Shown: one piece after another, positions 54,140 through 62,191 of the stretch
Layout: every line of letters begins with the position of its first letter
Position numbering within the stretch: the first letter of the stretch is position 1
Assembly (NCBI RefSeq): GCF_012272695.1
Contig: NZ_CP050902.1
Coordinates: 1,550,001-1,614,000, forward strand
Direction of reading: 5' to 3'
DNA from: Nocardioides sp. JQ2195
GTDB lineage: Bacteria > Actinomycetota > Actinomycetes > Propionibacteriales > Nocardioidaceae
Length of the DNA stretch: 64,000 nt
The notes under the pieces: generated by a model
What the model was told of the DNA's origin: nothing
Databases searched by the model: none
Seen by the model: only the letters and a program-made list of their open reading frames with translations
Made by a program: the position numbers and the translations under genes

Positions 54140-55357
54140 ATGTCCGACGTCGCCACCGAGCGCATCACCTACGCCCGCGCCACCCATGGGCAGGCGGAGG
54201 TCGATGCCGTGCTCGAAGTCCTCAACCGCGGCCACCAGGGCCTGCGCATCGGCAAGTCCGTCTTCGAGCTGGAGCGCCGGGTCCCCGCGCTGTCCGGCAA
54301 GCAGTACGGCGTGATGTGCAACTCCGGCTCGTCGGCCCTCTACCTGGCGGTGGAGCTGCTCGACCTTCCGAGAGGCAGTGAGGTGATCACGTCGCCCCTG
54401 ACCTTCTCCACCGACGTGGCCCCGATCGTGCGCGCCGGCCTGGTGCCGGTCTTCGTCGACGTCCGACCGAACACGTTCAACATCGACGAGGACAAGATCG
54501 AGGCCATGGTCACCGACCGCACGGTGGCGATCCTGGTGCCCAACCTGGCGGGGAACTGTCCCGACTGGGACAAGATCCGCGACGTCGCCGACCGGCACGG
54601 TCTCAAGGTCATCGAGGACTCCTGTGATGCCCTCGGCCCCACCCTGCACGGCACCCCGACCGGCGCCCGCGCCGATCTCGTGGCGACCAGCTTCTCGATG
54701 GCGCACATCATCACCTGCGCCGGAACCGGCGGCATGGTGATGATGGACGACGTCGAGACCCGCGACCAGGCCCTTCTGCTGCGCCGCTGGGGCCGTCGCT
54801 CCGAGCCGAACCTCTTCGGCAACGGCATCGGCAGGGTGTTCCGCGAAGACCTCGACGGGGTCGACTACGACAACGACTTCATCTTCGACACTCTCTCGTG
54901 GAACTTCGAGCCGCAGGAGCTCGGTGCGGCGTACGGCGTCGTGCAGCTCGACAAGCTCGGCGAGAACTACAAGACCCGCAAGGCGACCTGGCAGGCCTTC
55001 ACCGAGGTGTACGCCCGCTACCCGCAGTTCTTCACCACACCGGTGGAGACCGAGGGCCTCGACACCGCGTGGCTCTGCTACCCCGTGATGGTCAACGCGG
55101 ACGCGCCCTTCACCCGCAGCGACCTGCAGGAGCACCTCGACGAGTGCGGCATCGACAGCCGAACGGTGTGGAGCGGGAACATCACCCGCCACCCGATGAT
55201 GGCCGGCATCGAGCACCGCATCCCCGAGGACGGTCTGCCCGTGGCCGACGAGGTCTTCGAGCGCGGCATGACCTTGGGCATGAGTCACGGACTGCCGCCG
55301 GAGCACGTGCAGCGGATCGTCGACGCGATCGCGTCCATCGCGGAGAAGCACGCGTGA
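54140..55357 (+). CDS. DegT/DnrJ/EryC1/StrS-family PLP/PMP enzyme with His in place of the PLP Lys
   Basis: A 405-residue fold-type I enzyme. It has NSGSSALYLAVELL (phosphate site), EDSCDALG (Asp bonding the pyridine N) and the segment SFSMAHIIT where the Schiff-base Lys should be; His189 occupies that position. His there defines the PMP-dependent sugar 3-dehydrases ColD and E1/RfbH rather than aminotransferases. No nucleotide-sugar genes lie nearby, so the substrate may not be a sugar nucleotide. AAGGAG lies 6 nt before the ATG; it follows the sulfotransferase by 54 bp. Confidence 0.82.
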   Translation: MSDVATERITYARATHGQAEVDAVLEVLNRGHQGLRIGKSVFELERRVPALSGKQYGVMCNSGSSALYLAVELLDLPRGSEVITSPLTFSTDVAPIVRAGLVPVFVDVRPNTFNIDEDKIEAMVTDRTVAILVPNLAGNCPDWDKIRDVADRHGLKVIEDSCDALGPTLHGTPTGARADLVATSFSMAHIITCAGTGGMVMMDDVETRDQALLLRRWGRRSEPNLFGNGIGRVFREDLDGVDYDNDFIFDTLSWNFEPQELGAAYGVVQLDKLGENYKTRKATWQAFTEVYARYPQFFTTPVETEGLDTAWLCYPVMVNADAPFTRSDLQEHLDECGIDSRTVWSGNITRHPMMAGIEHRIPEDGLPVADEVFERGMTLGMSHGLPPEHVQRIVDAIASIAEKHA

Positions 55358-55462
55358 GCTGAGGAGTGCCCGCGGGGCAGCATGCTCTGGTGGACCTGTG
55401 CAGCGGACCTGCCTTGTCGCGCCCATCCACAGCTGACCGAGACCAGGACCGACGTCACCCAG

Positions 55463-55915
55463 CTACGGGGCCGACCAGCCGGAGGGCCCTTGTCCGAGCA
55501 CGGCGTGATCGCCGAGGCTTCCGCGGTTGAGCTTGGTCCGGTGGGTCATCCGCCATCCGTCCGCTGTCCTGCGCCACCGGTCGTGGTAGTCGCCGAGGGT
55601 GCGGAAGGTCTGACTCTCGAGGGCACCGGTGCCGAGGTGCATGTCGGAGACATAGGCGCGGCTGCTGGCGGTGTCGCCCTCGATCTCGATCAGGACGTTG
55701 CCGATCAGGTGCTGAGTGGTGCCACAGTCGTCGAGGAAGCTGCGCATCAGCGCGATCACCTCGCCGCGGCTGCCCAGGGCGCCGGTGCCGAGGTCGGCGG
55801 TGAGATCCTCCACGGTGATCTTCTCGATCTCGGCCCAATCCCGATCGTCCATGGCGCGTGCGAACCGTATGATGCACCGGTTGATCTCGCGTTCGTCCTC
55901 GTAGGTGGTCTGCAT
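55463..55915 (-). CDS. SnoaL-like NTF2 protein
   Basis: A 150-residue SnoaL_4-type protein: EINRCIIRFARAMDDRDWAEI at the start, the Asp/His cavity region (SDMHLGTGALES) and DYHDRWRRTADGWRMTHR near the end, typical of small ring-hydroxylating-cluster accessory proteins. Catalytic role unknown (dehydratase, isomerase or cyclase). It follows the TIM-barrel gene by 69 bp on the same strand. Confidence 0.75.
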   Translation of the reverse strand: MQTTYEDEREINRCIIRFARAMDDRDWAEIEKITVEDLTADLGTGALGSRGEVIALMRSFLDDCGTTQHLIGNVLIEIEGDTASSRAYVSDMHLGTGALESQTFRTLGDYHDRWRRTADGWRMTHRTKLNRGSLGDHAVLGQGPSGWSAP

Positions 55916-55984
55916 GGGTGAACTCCTCGTCCTCTGCCGTCTGTTGTCGTCCGTTGCGTCTGCTGCGGATCCGGGAATGGGGCC

Positions 55985-56806
55985 TCAGGGCCCGGACACC
56001 TCGCGGGCGGCCTCGGCCGCGAGGGCTGCGGCCGCGATGGGCGTCATGGCGGCCAGCGCGTCCGACATCACCTCGACGCCCAGGGGCGCGTCGATGCCGG
56101 CGTCACGGAGGACACGCAGGGTGTTCGCGACTGCAGCATCCCCACGGCCGGGCAGGAGTCGATGATGTTGGGTCTCCACGAGCAGGTCGGACATGGGTGC
56201 AGTGGGGGCGTCGTTGACCTGGATGCCGATCACCAGGTCGAGCACCGCGGTGAGCTCGGCAACGCCGTGGCCAGCGCGGAACAGGTGCCACGTGTCGACG
56301 GTGAGACCCCCGTTCGGACGTCCCGCTGCGCGGACGATGTCGGCCGCACGGGCCAGATCCGGGATCCCGGTCCAGGGGAGGGGCTCCAACCCGACCAGGG
56401 TGCCCGAGTCCGCGGCCCGGTCACACAGGGAGGCGAACCCTTCGGCGTACGCCTCGACCGGCATCTGCGCCGTGCCCATCTCCATCACGTTGAGCGCGCG
56501 GACACCGACCTCCTCGACCACGGACCACATCGGATCGAACCGGCTCCTGTCCTCGTCGTGGTGCCCCGCCCAATCGGTGATCCCGTCGAGCTCGGCGATC
56601 TCGACGTCATGTTCGTCGAGCACGCGCAGCATCTCCGCCGCGCCCGACGCCAGCGCAGCTCCGCACTCGCCGACCCGCAGGGTGACGCCGCGGTAGCCGG
56701 TCGCCGCCGCGACCTCGACCCGCGTCAGGAAGTCGGTCCCGAGGACGGTTCCCGCGCACAGCACCAGGTCGTCGCGGCCGAGGGAGGAGCTCGATGTGAA
56801 GGTCAA
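55985..56806 (-). CDS. Xylose-isomerase-like TIM barrel protein
   Basis: A 273-residue sugar phosphate isomerase/epimerase (AP_endonuc_2) fold protein. Metal-site residues are suggested by LVGLEPLPW, GLTVDTWHLF and GVEVMSDAL, each at the end of a barrel strand. Substrate not predictable; such proteins act on sugars, inositols or hydroxypyruvate-type acids. It reads divergently from the broken DUF1214 gene across 177 bp. Confidence 0.77.
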   Translation of the reverse strand: MTFTSSSSLGRDDLVLCAGTVLGTDFLTRVEVAAATGYRGVTLRVGECGAALASGAAEMLRVLDEHDVEIAELDGITDWAGHHDEDRSRFDPMWSVVEEVGVRALNVMEMGTAQMPVEAYAEGFASLCDRAADSGTLVGLEPLPWTGIPDLARAADIVRAAGRPNGGLTVDTWHLFRAGHGVAELTAVLDLVIGIQVNDAPTAPMSDLLVETQHHRLLPGRGDAAVANTLRVLRDAGIDAPLGVEVMSDALAAMTPIAAAALAAEAAREVSGP

Positions 56807-56889
56807 CTGCCAACTCCTCTGTGGAGGCTGCTCATTCGCGGGCGTCAGGACGGGTCGGGTCGACCGTCGCGGAGAGCAGCAGAGGGCCG

Positions 56890-56917
56890 GACGTTCGTCC
56901 CAGTGAACGGGAACGTC
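56890..56917. promoter_or_regulatory. Inverted repeat in the TIM-barrel/DUF1214 divergent region
   Basis: GACGTTC (56890-56896) and GAACGTC (56911-56917) are perfect arms 14 nt apart; an overlapping CGTTC-N8-GAACG is also present. Possible operator for both directions. The rest of the 177-bp gap shows nothing else. Confidence 0.35.
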
Positions 56918-56983
56918 TCGGGGTCGTCGTCATCGGCTCCACAGACTGACGCCCTGCCGAACCGCTAGCGAAGGAAGTGGACG

Positions 56984-58164
56984 ATGACCACCGACGATGT
57001 TGCCGACTCCTTCGACGGACTGCTGACGGCCGTCGCCGCTGCCGCCGGGGAGCTGCGTGGGCACGAGTTCTACGCCGACGAGCACAACCGGGCAGGTGCG
57101 CACACGTTCCTGCTGGGCATGCTGCTCGCCAGGCTCGAGGAACACGTCCTCTTCGACCCGCTGTTCCCCTTCTTCCGGGTGATGGACACCCGGATCCGTG
57201 AGGGCGCTGACAACCCCACCAGCGCTACCTCATCTCCCGCCTGGTGCCGGGAGAGACCTACCGGGTCTGGGGCACGATCGGTGACGCGCGCCGGCTGGAG
57301 TTCCAGGTGTATGCCGGCGACCCCTATCTCAACGGGCGGATGGCGTCCTACCTGGCCTTCGAGGACCTCGACGTCGAGGAAGACGGCACCTTCGAGGTGA
57401 TCGCTTCACTGGATCCTCGACCGGGCAACTGGCTGGAGAACCCGGCCGATGCCACCCGCATGCTGGTGCGCCAGATCTACAGCGACTGGGGGGCTGCCCG
57501 GTCGCCGGGTGAGGTCCACATCGACCGGGTCGGCCACGAGGGAGACCTGCGTCCGCCGTTGGGTGCCGCCGAGCTGGCCGAGCGACTCCGGGCCGCTGCC
57601 GCCGATCTGGAGGTGCAGACGCGATGTTGGCCGGCCGTCACGACGCAGTCCTACGCACGGGCGGCGAACCGGCTCAATGATCCGTTCGACCCGGGAACCC
57701 GAGGGGGCGTTCCCGGTCGATGGATGGTTTCGGGCCGGTTCGACCTGGCCGACGACGAGGCCCTGGTCATCACGGCATGGCCGTGGGCAGGGCACTACCA
57801 GGGCATCCAGCTCACCGACCCGTGGTACTCGTCCCTGGAGTACGCGAACCGCCAGAGCAGCCTCTCCGGCGACCAGGCGCACCTGGACTCGGACGGCGTC
57901 TACCGGTTCGTGGTGTGCGGCCGTGACCCGGGTGTACCGAACTGGTTGGACACCGTGGGTCGCGCGGACGGGATGATCCTGATGCGTTTCGACGGCGCTG
58001 CGGTGGCGTCGTTCCCGACCTCGGAACGACCGCACGCGGTCGTGGTGAAGCTCGCCGAGCTCGACCAGGTCCTGCCCTCCGACACTCCGCGACTGGACGC
58101 GGAGCAGCGGACCGCCCAGATCGCCGTACGCCGCCGCCACGTGCAGCAGCGATTCGGCAACTGA
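56984..58164 (+). pseudogene. DUF1214 domain protein with a single frameshift
   Basis: From ATG 56984 the frame encodes MTTDDVADSFDGLLTAVAAA through FPFFRVMDTRIREGADNP, then loses similarity at about 57215. The next frame resumes at once with QRYLISRLVPGETYRVWG and runs to 58164 with the DUF1214 core (SGRFDLADDEALVITAWPW). Restoring one base in the C-run near 57212-57218 gives a continuous 393-residue protein. It may be a recent inactivation, a sequencing error or programmed slippage on CCCC. It is a paralogue of the intact gene at 37725. Confidence 0.75.
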
Positions 58165-58171
58165 GTCGGTC

Positions 58172-59179
58172 TCAGGACGTCGATCGGCGTCCTACCAGCT
58201 GCGGGATCACCTCGTCGGTGAGCAGGTGCAGGCTCTTCCACGCCTCGTCGATCGGCATCCCGCCGACCAGCGGGTGCAGGGTGACCGAGGCCTCTGAACC
58301 GTGCTGGGACAGATCGTCGAGCAGCTCGTCGGGCGTGAGCACCCGGTAGCGACCGGACGCGCGGACCTGCTCGATGTCGGTCACGCCGCGGACGTGCATC
58401 ACCGACTTCATGTCGGAGGCTGCCCAGGCACCGTACTCGACCGCCTCCCACATCAGGTGCTTGCCCAGCACCGCCCAGGCCTTCTCCGGGTCCTCGTGCA
58501 GGATGACCATGCCCGGCCGGTGTGCGGCGACCATGTTGACGTCGGGCTCGATGCCCTCTTCGCGGCACAGGTCCTCGTAGTAGGACTTCAGCTCCGGGAT
58601 GTGGTCGGGGATCTGAAGGGGCAGCCGGAACCTCACCGCTCGACGGGCGGTCGCCTTCGCGGACCCCCCGACCAGGATGTAGGGGTGCGGCTGGGTCAGG
58701 GGCCGGGGAGTGATCGCCACGGTGTCGCCGTTGTGTTCGAAGGGCTCACCGGTCCAAGCCTTCAGGAGGGTCTCCAGCATCTGGTCCATCAGCTTGCCTC
58801 GCTGGTGGTAGTCCCTGCCCAGGGCGGCGTACTCGACCGGGCGGTAGCCCAGGCCGAACGTGACCGACATCCGACCGCCGCTGACCTGGTCGACGACAGC
58901 GAGGTCCTCGGCGAGACGGATCGGGTCCCACAGGGGTCCGAGCGCTGCCGCGACTCCGACCCTGATCCGCTCGGTGTTCGAGAGCATCATGCCGCCGGTG
59001 AGGATCGGGTTGCTGCTCCAGCCGAAGCCGCTGGCGTGGTGCTCGTCGAGACTGATCATGTCGACGCCCTTGGCGTCCGCGAATCGGGCCATCTCGATGG
59101 CTGTGCGGAAGACCTGGGACTGCTGGACGGGGTCGGGCTCGGGAAGGGCGAAGGTGAAGCGAACTCCGGTGCGGGGCAT
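58172..59179 (-). CDS. LLM-class (luciferase-like) flavin or F420-dependent oxidoreductase
   Basis: A 335-residue luciferase-fold protein: ARFADAKGVDMISLDEHHASGFG near residue 40 and AEDLAVVDQVSGGRMSVTFGLGYR near residue 105 are typical. It may be an FMN monooxygenase or F420 dehydrogenase; the two cannot be separated here. GGAGGA lies 5 nt before ATG 59179. It converges on the broken DUF1214 gene (7 bp) and is divergent from the first epoxide hydrolase. Confidence 0.84.
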   Translation of the reverse strand: MPRTGVRFTFALPEPDPVQQSQVFRTAIEMARFADAKGVDMISLDEHHASGFGWSSNPILTGGMMLSNTERIRVGVAAALGPLWDPIRLAEDLAVVDQVSGGRMSVTFGLGYRPVEYAALGRDYHQRGKLMDQMLETLLKAWTGEPFEHNGDTVAITPRPLTQPHPYILVGGSAKATARRAVRFRLPLQIPDHIPELKSYYEDLCREEGIEPDVNMVAAHRPGMVILHEDPEKAWAVLGKHLMWEAVEYGAWAASDMKSVMHVRGVTDIEQVRASGRYRVLTPDELLDDLSQHGSEASVTLHPLVGGMPIDEAWKSLHLLTDEVIPQLVGRRSTS

Positions 59180-59233
59180 GAATCCTCCTAGACGGTTACC
59201 GGGATCGTTGAGCATTGACCGGGCGTGCTGCGG

Positions 59234-59258
59234 CCCGGTCCCGTTGGCCGGGACCGGG
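59234..59258. promoter_or_regulatory. Perfect palindrome with TCCCG-N5-CGGGA core
   Basis: Arms CCCGGTCCCG and CGGGACCGGG (10 bp each) flank TTGGC, between the divergent LLM and epoxide-hydrolase genes. A possible -10 (TACGTT, 59283-59288) for the hydrolase lies 25 bp downstream. Confidence 0.55.
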
Positions 59259-59309
59259 GCTGCGCAGGCTGGGCCGGGTCCCTACGTTCGAGGCGACGAG
59301 GAGGCAACC

Positions 59310-60275
59310 GTGGCCGGATGGACCCATCAGTACGCCCGCATCAACGACCTGGACGTGCACTATGTCGAGCAGGGGTCAGGCCCGCTCGTGGTCCTCCTTC
59401 ACGGCTTCCCACATCTCTGGTACAGCTGGCGCCACCAGATCGGGCCGATCGCCGAGGCGGGCCATCGGGTGGTGGCCCCGGACATGCGTGGGATGGGTCG
59501 TACCACCGCTCCGGCCGACTTCCGCGACTACGACCTGCCGGCGTTGACCGCGGACCTGACCGGGCTGCTCGAGCACCTCGGCGAGGAGAAGGCGGTCTTC
59601 AGTGGTCTGGACTTCGGGGTGACTGCGGCCTACGACCTGGCGCACCTGCATCCCGAGCGGGTTCGTGCGCTGATCGGGCTGCAGAACCCGTTCCTGAACT
59701 GGACCGACAAGCCACCCCTGGAGATGGCGGCTGCTGCGGGGCGGAAGCACTTCCAGCACATCGCCTACTTCACCGAGCCGGGTCCGTCCGATCGCGATCT
59801 CGATGCCGCTCCCCGGGAGTTCCTGACGAAGGTCTTCCACACCCTCTCGGGGTCGGGCAACTACCTGAACACTTGGCAGCACCCACCGGGCACCACCTAC
59901 ATCGACGCGATGGACGAGGCGCCGCCGCTGCCGTGGTCGTGGCTCAGTGAGGCCGAGCTGGAGCTCTACGTCGAGAACTACAGTGCGAGCGGGTTCACCG
60001 GTGGGCTGAACTGGTATCGCGTGGGCGACATCCGGTGGGAGCAGCGCAAGCAGTTCGAGGGCGAGCGGATCACGGTGCCCTACTACTTCGTCGGCAGTGA
60101 GAAGGACATCGACCTCGCGGTCTTCCACGGCAAGGACCCACTCGAGCGGTTCCAGCAGTACTACAGCGACGTGCGCGACGTACGGATCGTGCCCGGAGCC
60201 GGTCACCTGATGCAGATGGAGAGCCCGGCTGCGGTCAACGAGGCCATGCTGGCATTCCTCGCCGACATGGACTGA
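59310..60275 (+). CDS. Alpha/beta hydrolase, epoxide-hydrolase type (paralogue 1)
   Basis: A 321-residue alpha/beta hydrolase. HGFPHLWYSWRHQ carries the oxyanion HGxP motif; nucleophile Asp101 is in GLDFG; His in GAGHLMQMESP completes the triad. Asp as nucleophile indicates an epoxide hydrolase or haloalkane dehalogenase rather than an esterase; cap tyrosines fit the former. GGAGG lies 6 nt before GTG 59310. It is cotranscribed with the second KSI-like gene (25 bp). Confidence 0.84.
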   Translation: MAGWTHQYARINDLDVHYVEQGSGPLVVLLHGFPHLWYSWRHQIGPIAEAGHRVVAPDMRGMGRTTAPADFRDYDLPALTADLTGLLEHLGEEKAVFSGLDFGVTAAYDLAHLHPERVRALIGLQNPFLNWTDKPPLEMAAAAGRKHFQHIAYFTEPGPSDRDLDAAPREFLTKVFHTLSGSGNYLNTWQHPPGTTYIDAMDEAPPLPWSWLSEAELELYVENYSASGFTGGLNWYRVGDIRWEQRKQFEGERITVPYYFVGSEKDIDLAVFHGKDPLERFQQYYSDVRDVRIVPGAGHLMQMESPAAVNEAMLAFLADMD

Positions 60276-60300
60276 GACAACCAACCCAAGGAGCAGATGG

Positions 60301-60684
60301 ATGAGTTCGACCCGAGAAGCCGTGATTGCTGCGTGCGATGCCTACATTGCGGCGATGTCGGTCGGAGATCCGACCGCGACCGTGGCACTGTTCGCGCCGG
60401 ACGCGAGCCACGAGGAGCCGGCCGGCACGCCCGTACGACATGGCCACGACGAGATCTTCGGCTTCCTCGACCAGTACAAGGACATCGGCTTCAAGCTCAC
60501 CCGCCTCGGACCGGTCACCGTGGTCGGCAACCGCGGCGCCTTCCAGATCGGGGTGGACGTCCCCACACCCGACGGCATTCGGTCGATCGCAGCCACGGAC
60601 ATCATCACGGTCAGTGACGACGGCCTGATCTCCGGGATCGTGGTGTTCCCCGACAGCCAGGCGGACCCCACGGAGGGTCGCTGA
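60301..60684 (+). CDS. Ketosteroid-isomerase-like NTF2 protein (paralogue 2)
   Basis: A 127-residue paralogue of the protein at 52422, sharing LTR-GP-VVGNR-AFQ and FPD---DPT segments. Tyr15, Glu39 (catalytic-base position) and Asp100 repeat the same Tyr/Glu/Asp set. AAGGAG lies 7 nt before ATG 60301. Placed between two epoxide-hydrolase genes, it could be an isomerase or a limonene-epoxide-hydrolase-like enzyme of the same fold. Confidence 0.8.
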   Translation: MSSTREAVIAACDAYIAAMSVGDPTATVALFAPDASHEEPAGTPVRHGHDEIFGFLDQYKDIGFKLTRLGPVTVVGNRGAFQIGVDVPTPDGIRSIAATDIITVSDDGLISGIVVFPDSQADPTEGR

Positions 60685-60691
60685 CCGGTCC

Positions 60692-61651
60692 TCAGAGCGT
60701 GCGCAGGAAGTCCACCATGATCCGATTGACCTCGTCGGGCGCCTCCATCTGGAGGAAGTGACCGATCCCGGGGAGGAAGTGTGTCTCGCGCAGGCCGGGA
60801 ACCGAGGCCCGCATGGCCTCCACGGAATCGCGTCCGGTGATCTGCTGCACCGGGTCGCGGTCACCGGTGACGAAGCAGACCGGCAGCGTGATCGGCTCGT
60901 CGGGTCGTTCCTGCTTCTCGCGCCAGATGTGGTCGGCTGCGCGGTACCAGTTGAGGCCGCCGGTGAAGCCGGTGCTGGTGAACGTCTCCACGTAGTGCCC
61001 GAGCTCCTCCTGGGTCAGCCAAGGCCAGGGCAGCTCAGGTGCCGACGGCAGAACGTCGAGGTAGCCGTTGCCCTCGCTGGGATGGGCGAAGATGTCGGTG
61101 TAGCGGTAACCACCACTCAGCGCCCAGAACACCCGTTGCAGGAAGCCGCCGGGGTCGGCGGTAAGTTCCGCATCGGCCACGCCGTACTGCTGGAAGTAGT
61201 GCATGTGGAAGAAGTGGTCGCGCGCGAGCGAGGCGAAGGCCGTGCTCGGCAGGATCGGCGAGGTCTTCGCCCGCGGCACGCTGAGCTGCACCAGTGCCCG
61301 GACCCGTCCGGGTGCCCATTGTGGGAGGTCCCAGACCAGGGCGGCGCCGAAGTCGTGGCCGACGAAGACGGCATCGTCCAGGCCGAGCGCGTCGAGGAGT
61401 CCCGTGAGGTCGCCCACCGTGCTGGCCCGGTCGTAGTCGATGGGGTTCTCGGGCCGGTCGGTGCCCCCGTAGCCACGCATGTCGACGGCAATCGCACGGA
61501 AGCCGGCCCGAGCCAGTGCCGGCAGCTGGTGGCGCCAGCTGTGGGCGAGGCCCGGGAAGCCATGGCACATCACCACGGCCGGGCCAGTGCCCTGCTCGAC
61601 GTAGCGCATCCGGATCGCACCGACATCCACCACATCGCTGCGTAGGTTCAT
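60692..61651 (-). CDS. Alpha/beta hydrolase, epoxide-hydrolase type (paralogue 2)
   Basis: A 319-residue hydrolase related to the one at 59310: CHGFPGLAHSWRHQ, nucleophile Asp in VGHDFGA, GIGHFLQMEAP His, and the shared STGFTGGLNWYRAAD cap segment. The canonical GHDxG nucleophile elbow makes epoxide hydrolase the best call. ATG 61651 overlaps the stop of the SnoaL-like gene (ATGA), so the two are coupled. Confidence 0.85.
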   Translation of the reverse strand: MNLRSDVVDVGAIRMRYVEQGTGPAVVMCHGFPGLAHSWRHQLPALARAGFRAIAVDMRGYGGTDRPENPIDYDRASTVGDLTGLLDALGLDDAVFVGHDFGAALVWDLPQWAPGRVRALVQLSVPRAKTSPILPSTAFASLARDHFFHMHYFQQYGVADAELTADPGGFLQRVFWALSGGYRYTDIFAHPSEGNGYLDVLPSAPELPWPWLTQEELGHYVETFTSTGFTGGLNWYRAADHIWREKQERPDEPITLPVCFVTGDRDPVQQITGRDSVEAMRASVPGLRETHFLPGIGHFLQMEAPDEVNRIMVDFLRTL

Positions 61652-62067
61652 CGAGTCCAAACCGTCTCCTCGACCAGTTCACACGAACGCCAGCCGTCCG
61701 GCGTACGAATCATGCGGTGGTGGTAGTAGCCGCCGCAGTCGGTGAGCAGCTCCGAGCCGTCCTCACCGATGTGCACCATGGGGTTGCTGAAGTACGCGGT
61801 CACGGCCGCGGCGTCCGGTTCCAACGTCACGGCGAGCTGACCGATCACGTGCTGGCGTCGTACGTAGCGGGGCAGCACCCGGGCCAGCCACGCCTTCATC
61901 TCCGGGAAGGAGCCCTTGGTTCCTCCGGCCGAGGTGTAGTCGATGAGGGCGTCGGGAGTGAAGACGGTGTCGAGGCCGTCCCAGGTTCCGGTGTCGATCG
62001 CCCTGGTGTAGCGGGTGATGACGTCGGCGATCTCGATCCGGTCAGAGATGGTCTGGAGGTCGGCCAT
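61648..62067 (-). CDS. SnoaL-like NTF2 protein
   Basis: A 139-residue SnoaL_4-type protein: IEIADVITRYTRAIDTGTWDGLDTVF (in parts), a His in RRQHVIGQL and DCGGYYHHRMIRTPDGWRSCE near the end. It is the first gene of a minus-strand pair with the epoxide hydrolase. AAGGAG lies 6 nt before ATG 62067. Divergent from the CMD gene. Confidence 0.77.
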   Translation of the reverse strand: MADLQTISDRIEIADVITRYTRAIDTGTWDGLDTVFTPDALIDYTSAGGTKGSFPEMKAWLARVLPRYVRRQHVIGQLAVTLEPDAAAVTAYFSNPMVHIGEDGSELLTDCGGYYHHRMIRTPDGWRSCELVEETVWTR

Positions 62068-62130
62068 GCGTGCTCCTTCGATGGACGTTGCCGGCCATCA
62101 TCGTCGGCTGGCAGGAGTCACCGCTCGGAA

Positions 62131-62147
62131 GTCCCGATGGACAGGAC
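62131..62147. promoter_or_regulatory. Degenerate TCCCG-N5-CGGGA-like site
   Basis: GTCCCG-ATGGA-CAGGAC matches the recurring palindrome except for one base (CAGGA for CGGGA), and lies between the divergent SnoaL-like and CMD genes. Confidence 0.3.
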
Positions 62148-62158
62148 CAGGAGGCGCG

Positions 62159-62191
62159 ATGCACCGCGTGCGGTGCACGCTGTCACGATGA
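62159..62191 (+). CDS. Ten-codon ORF with strong ribosome site, coupled to the CMD gene
   Basis: AGGAGG (62149-62154) is followed 4 nt later by ATG and the peptide MHRVRCTLSR; its TGA (62189-62191) overlaps the next start as ATGA. The downstream gene has no ribosome site of its own, so ribosomes probably reach it by re-initiation. The peptide contains one Cys and three Arg. Confidence 0.45.
   Translation: MHRVRCTLSR
62160..62177. promoter_or_regulatory. Perfect hairpin/palindrome inside the ten-codon ORF
   Basis: TGCACCGC-GT-GCGGTGCA: 8-bp arms, 2-nt centre. In RNA it would fold across the first codons of the short ORF; in DNA it could be an operator. Confidence 0.45.

Noticed and set aside
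62159..62191. Known actinobacterial sulfur-metabolism leader peptide
   Set aside because: The peptide is shorter and lacks the Arg-Arg-His-Val-Asp-type motif remembered for that group; only the coupled short-ORF interpretation is kept.
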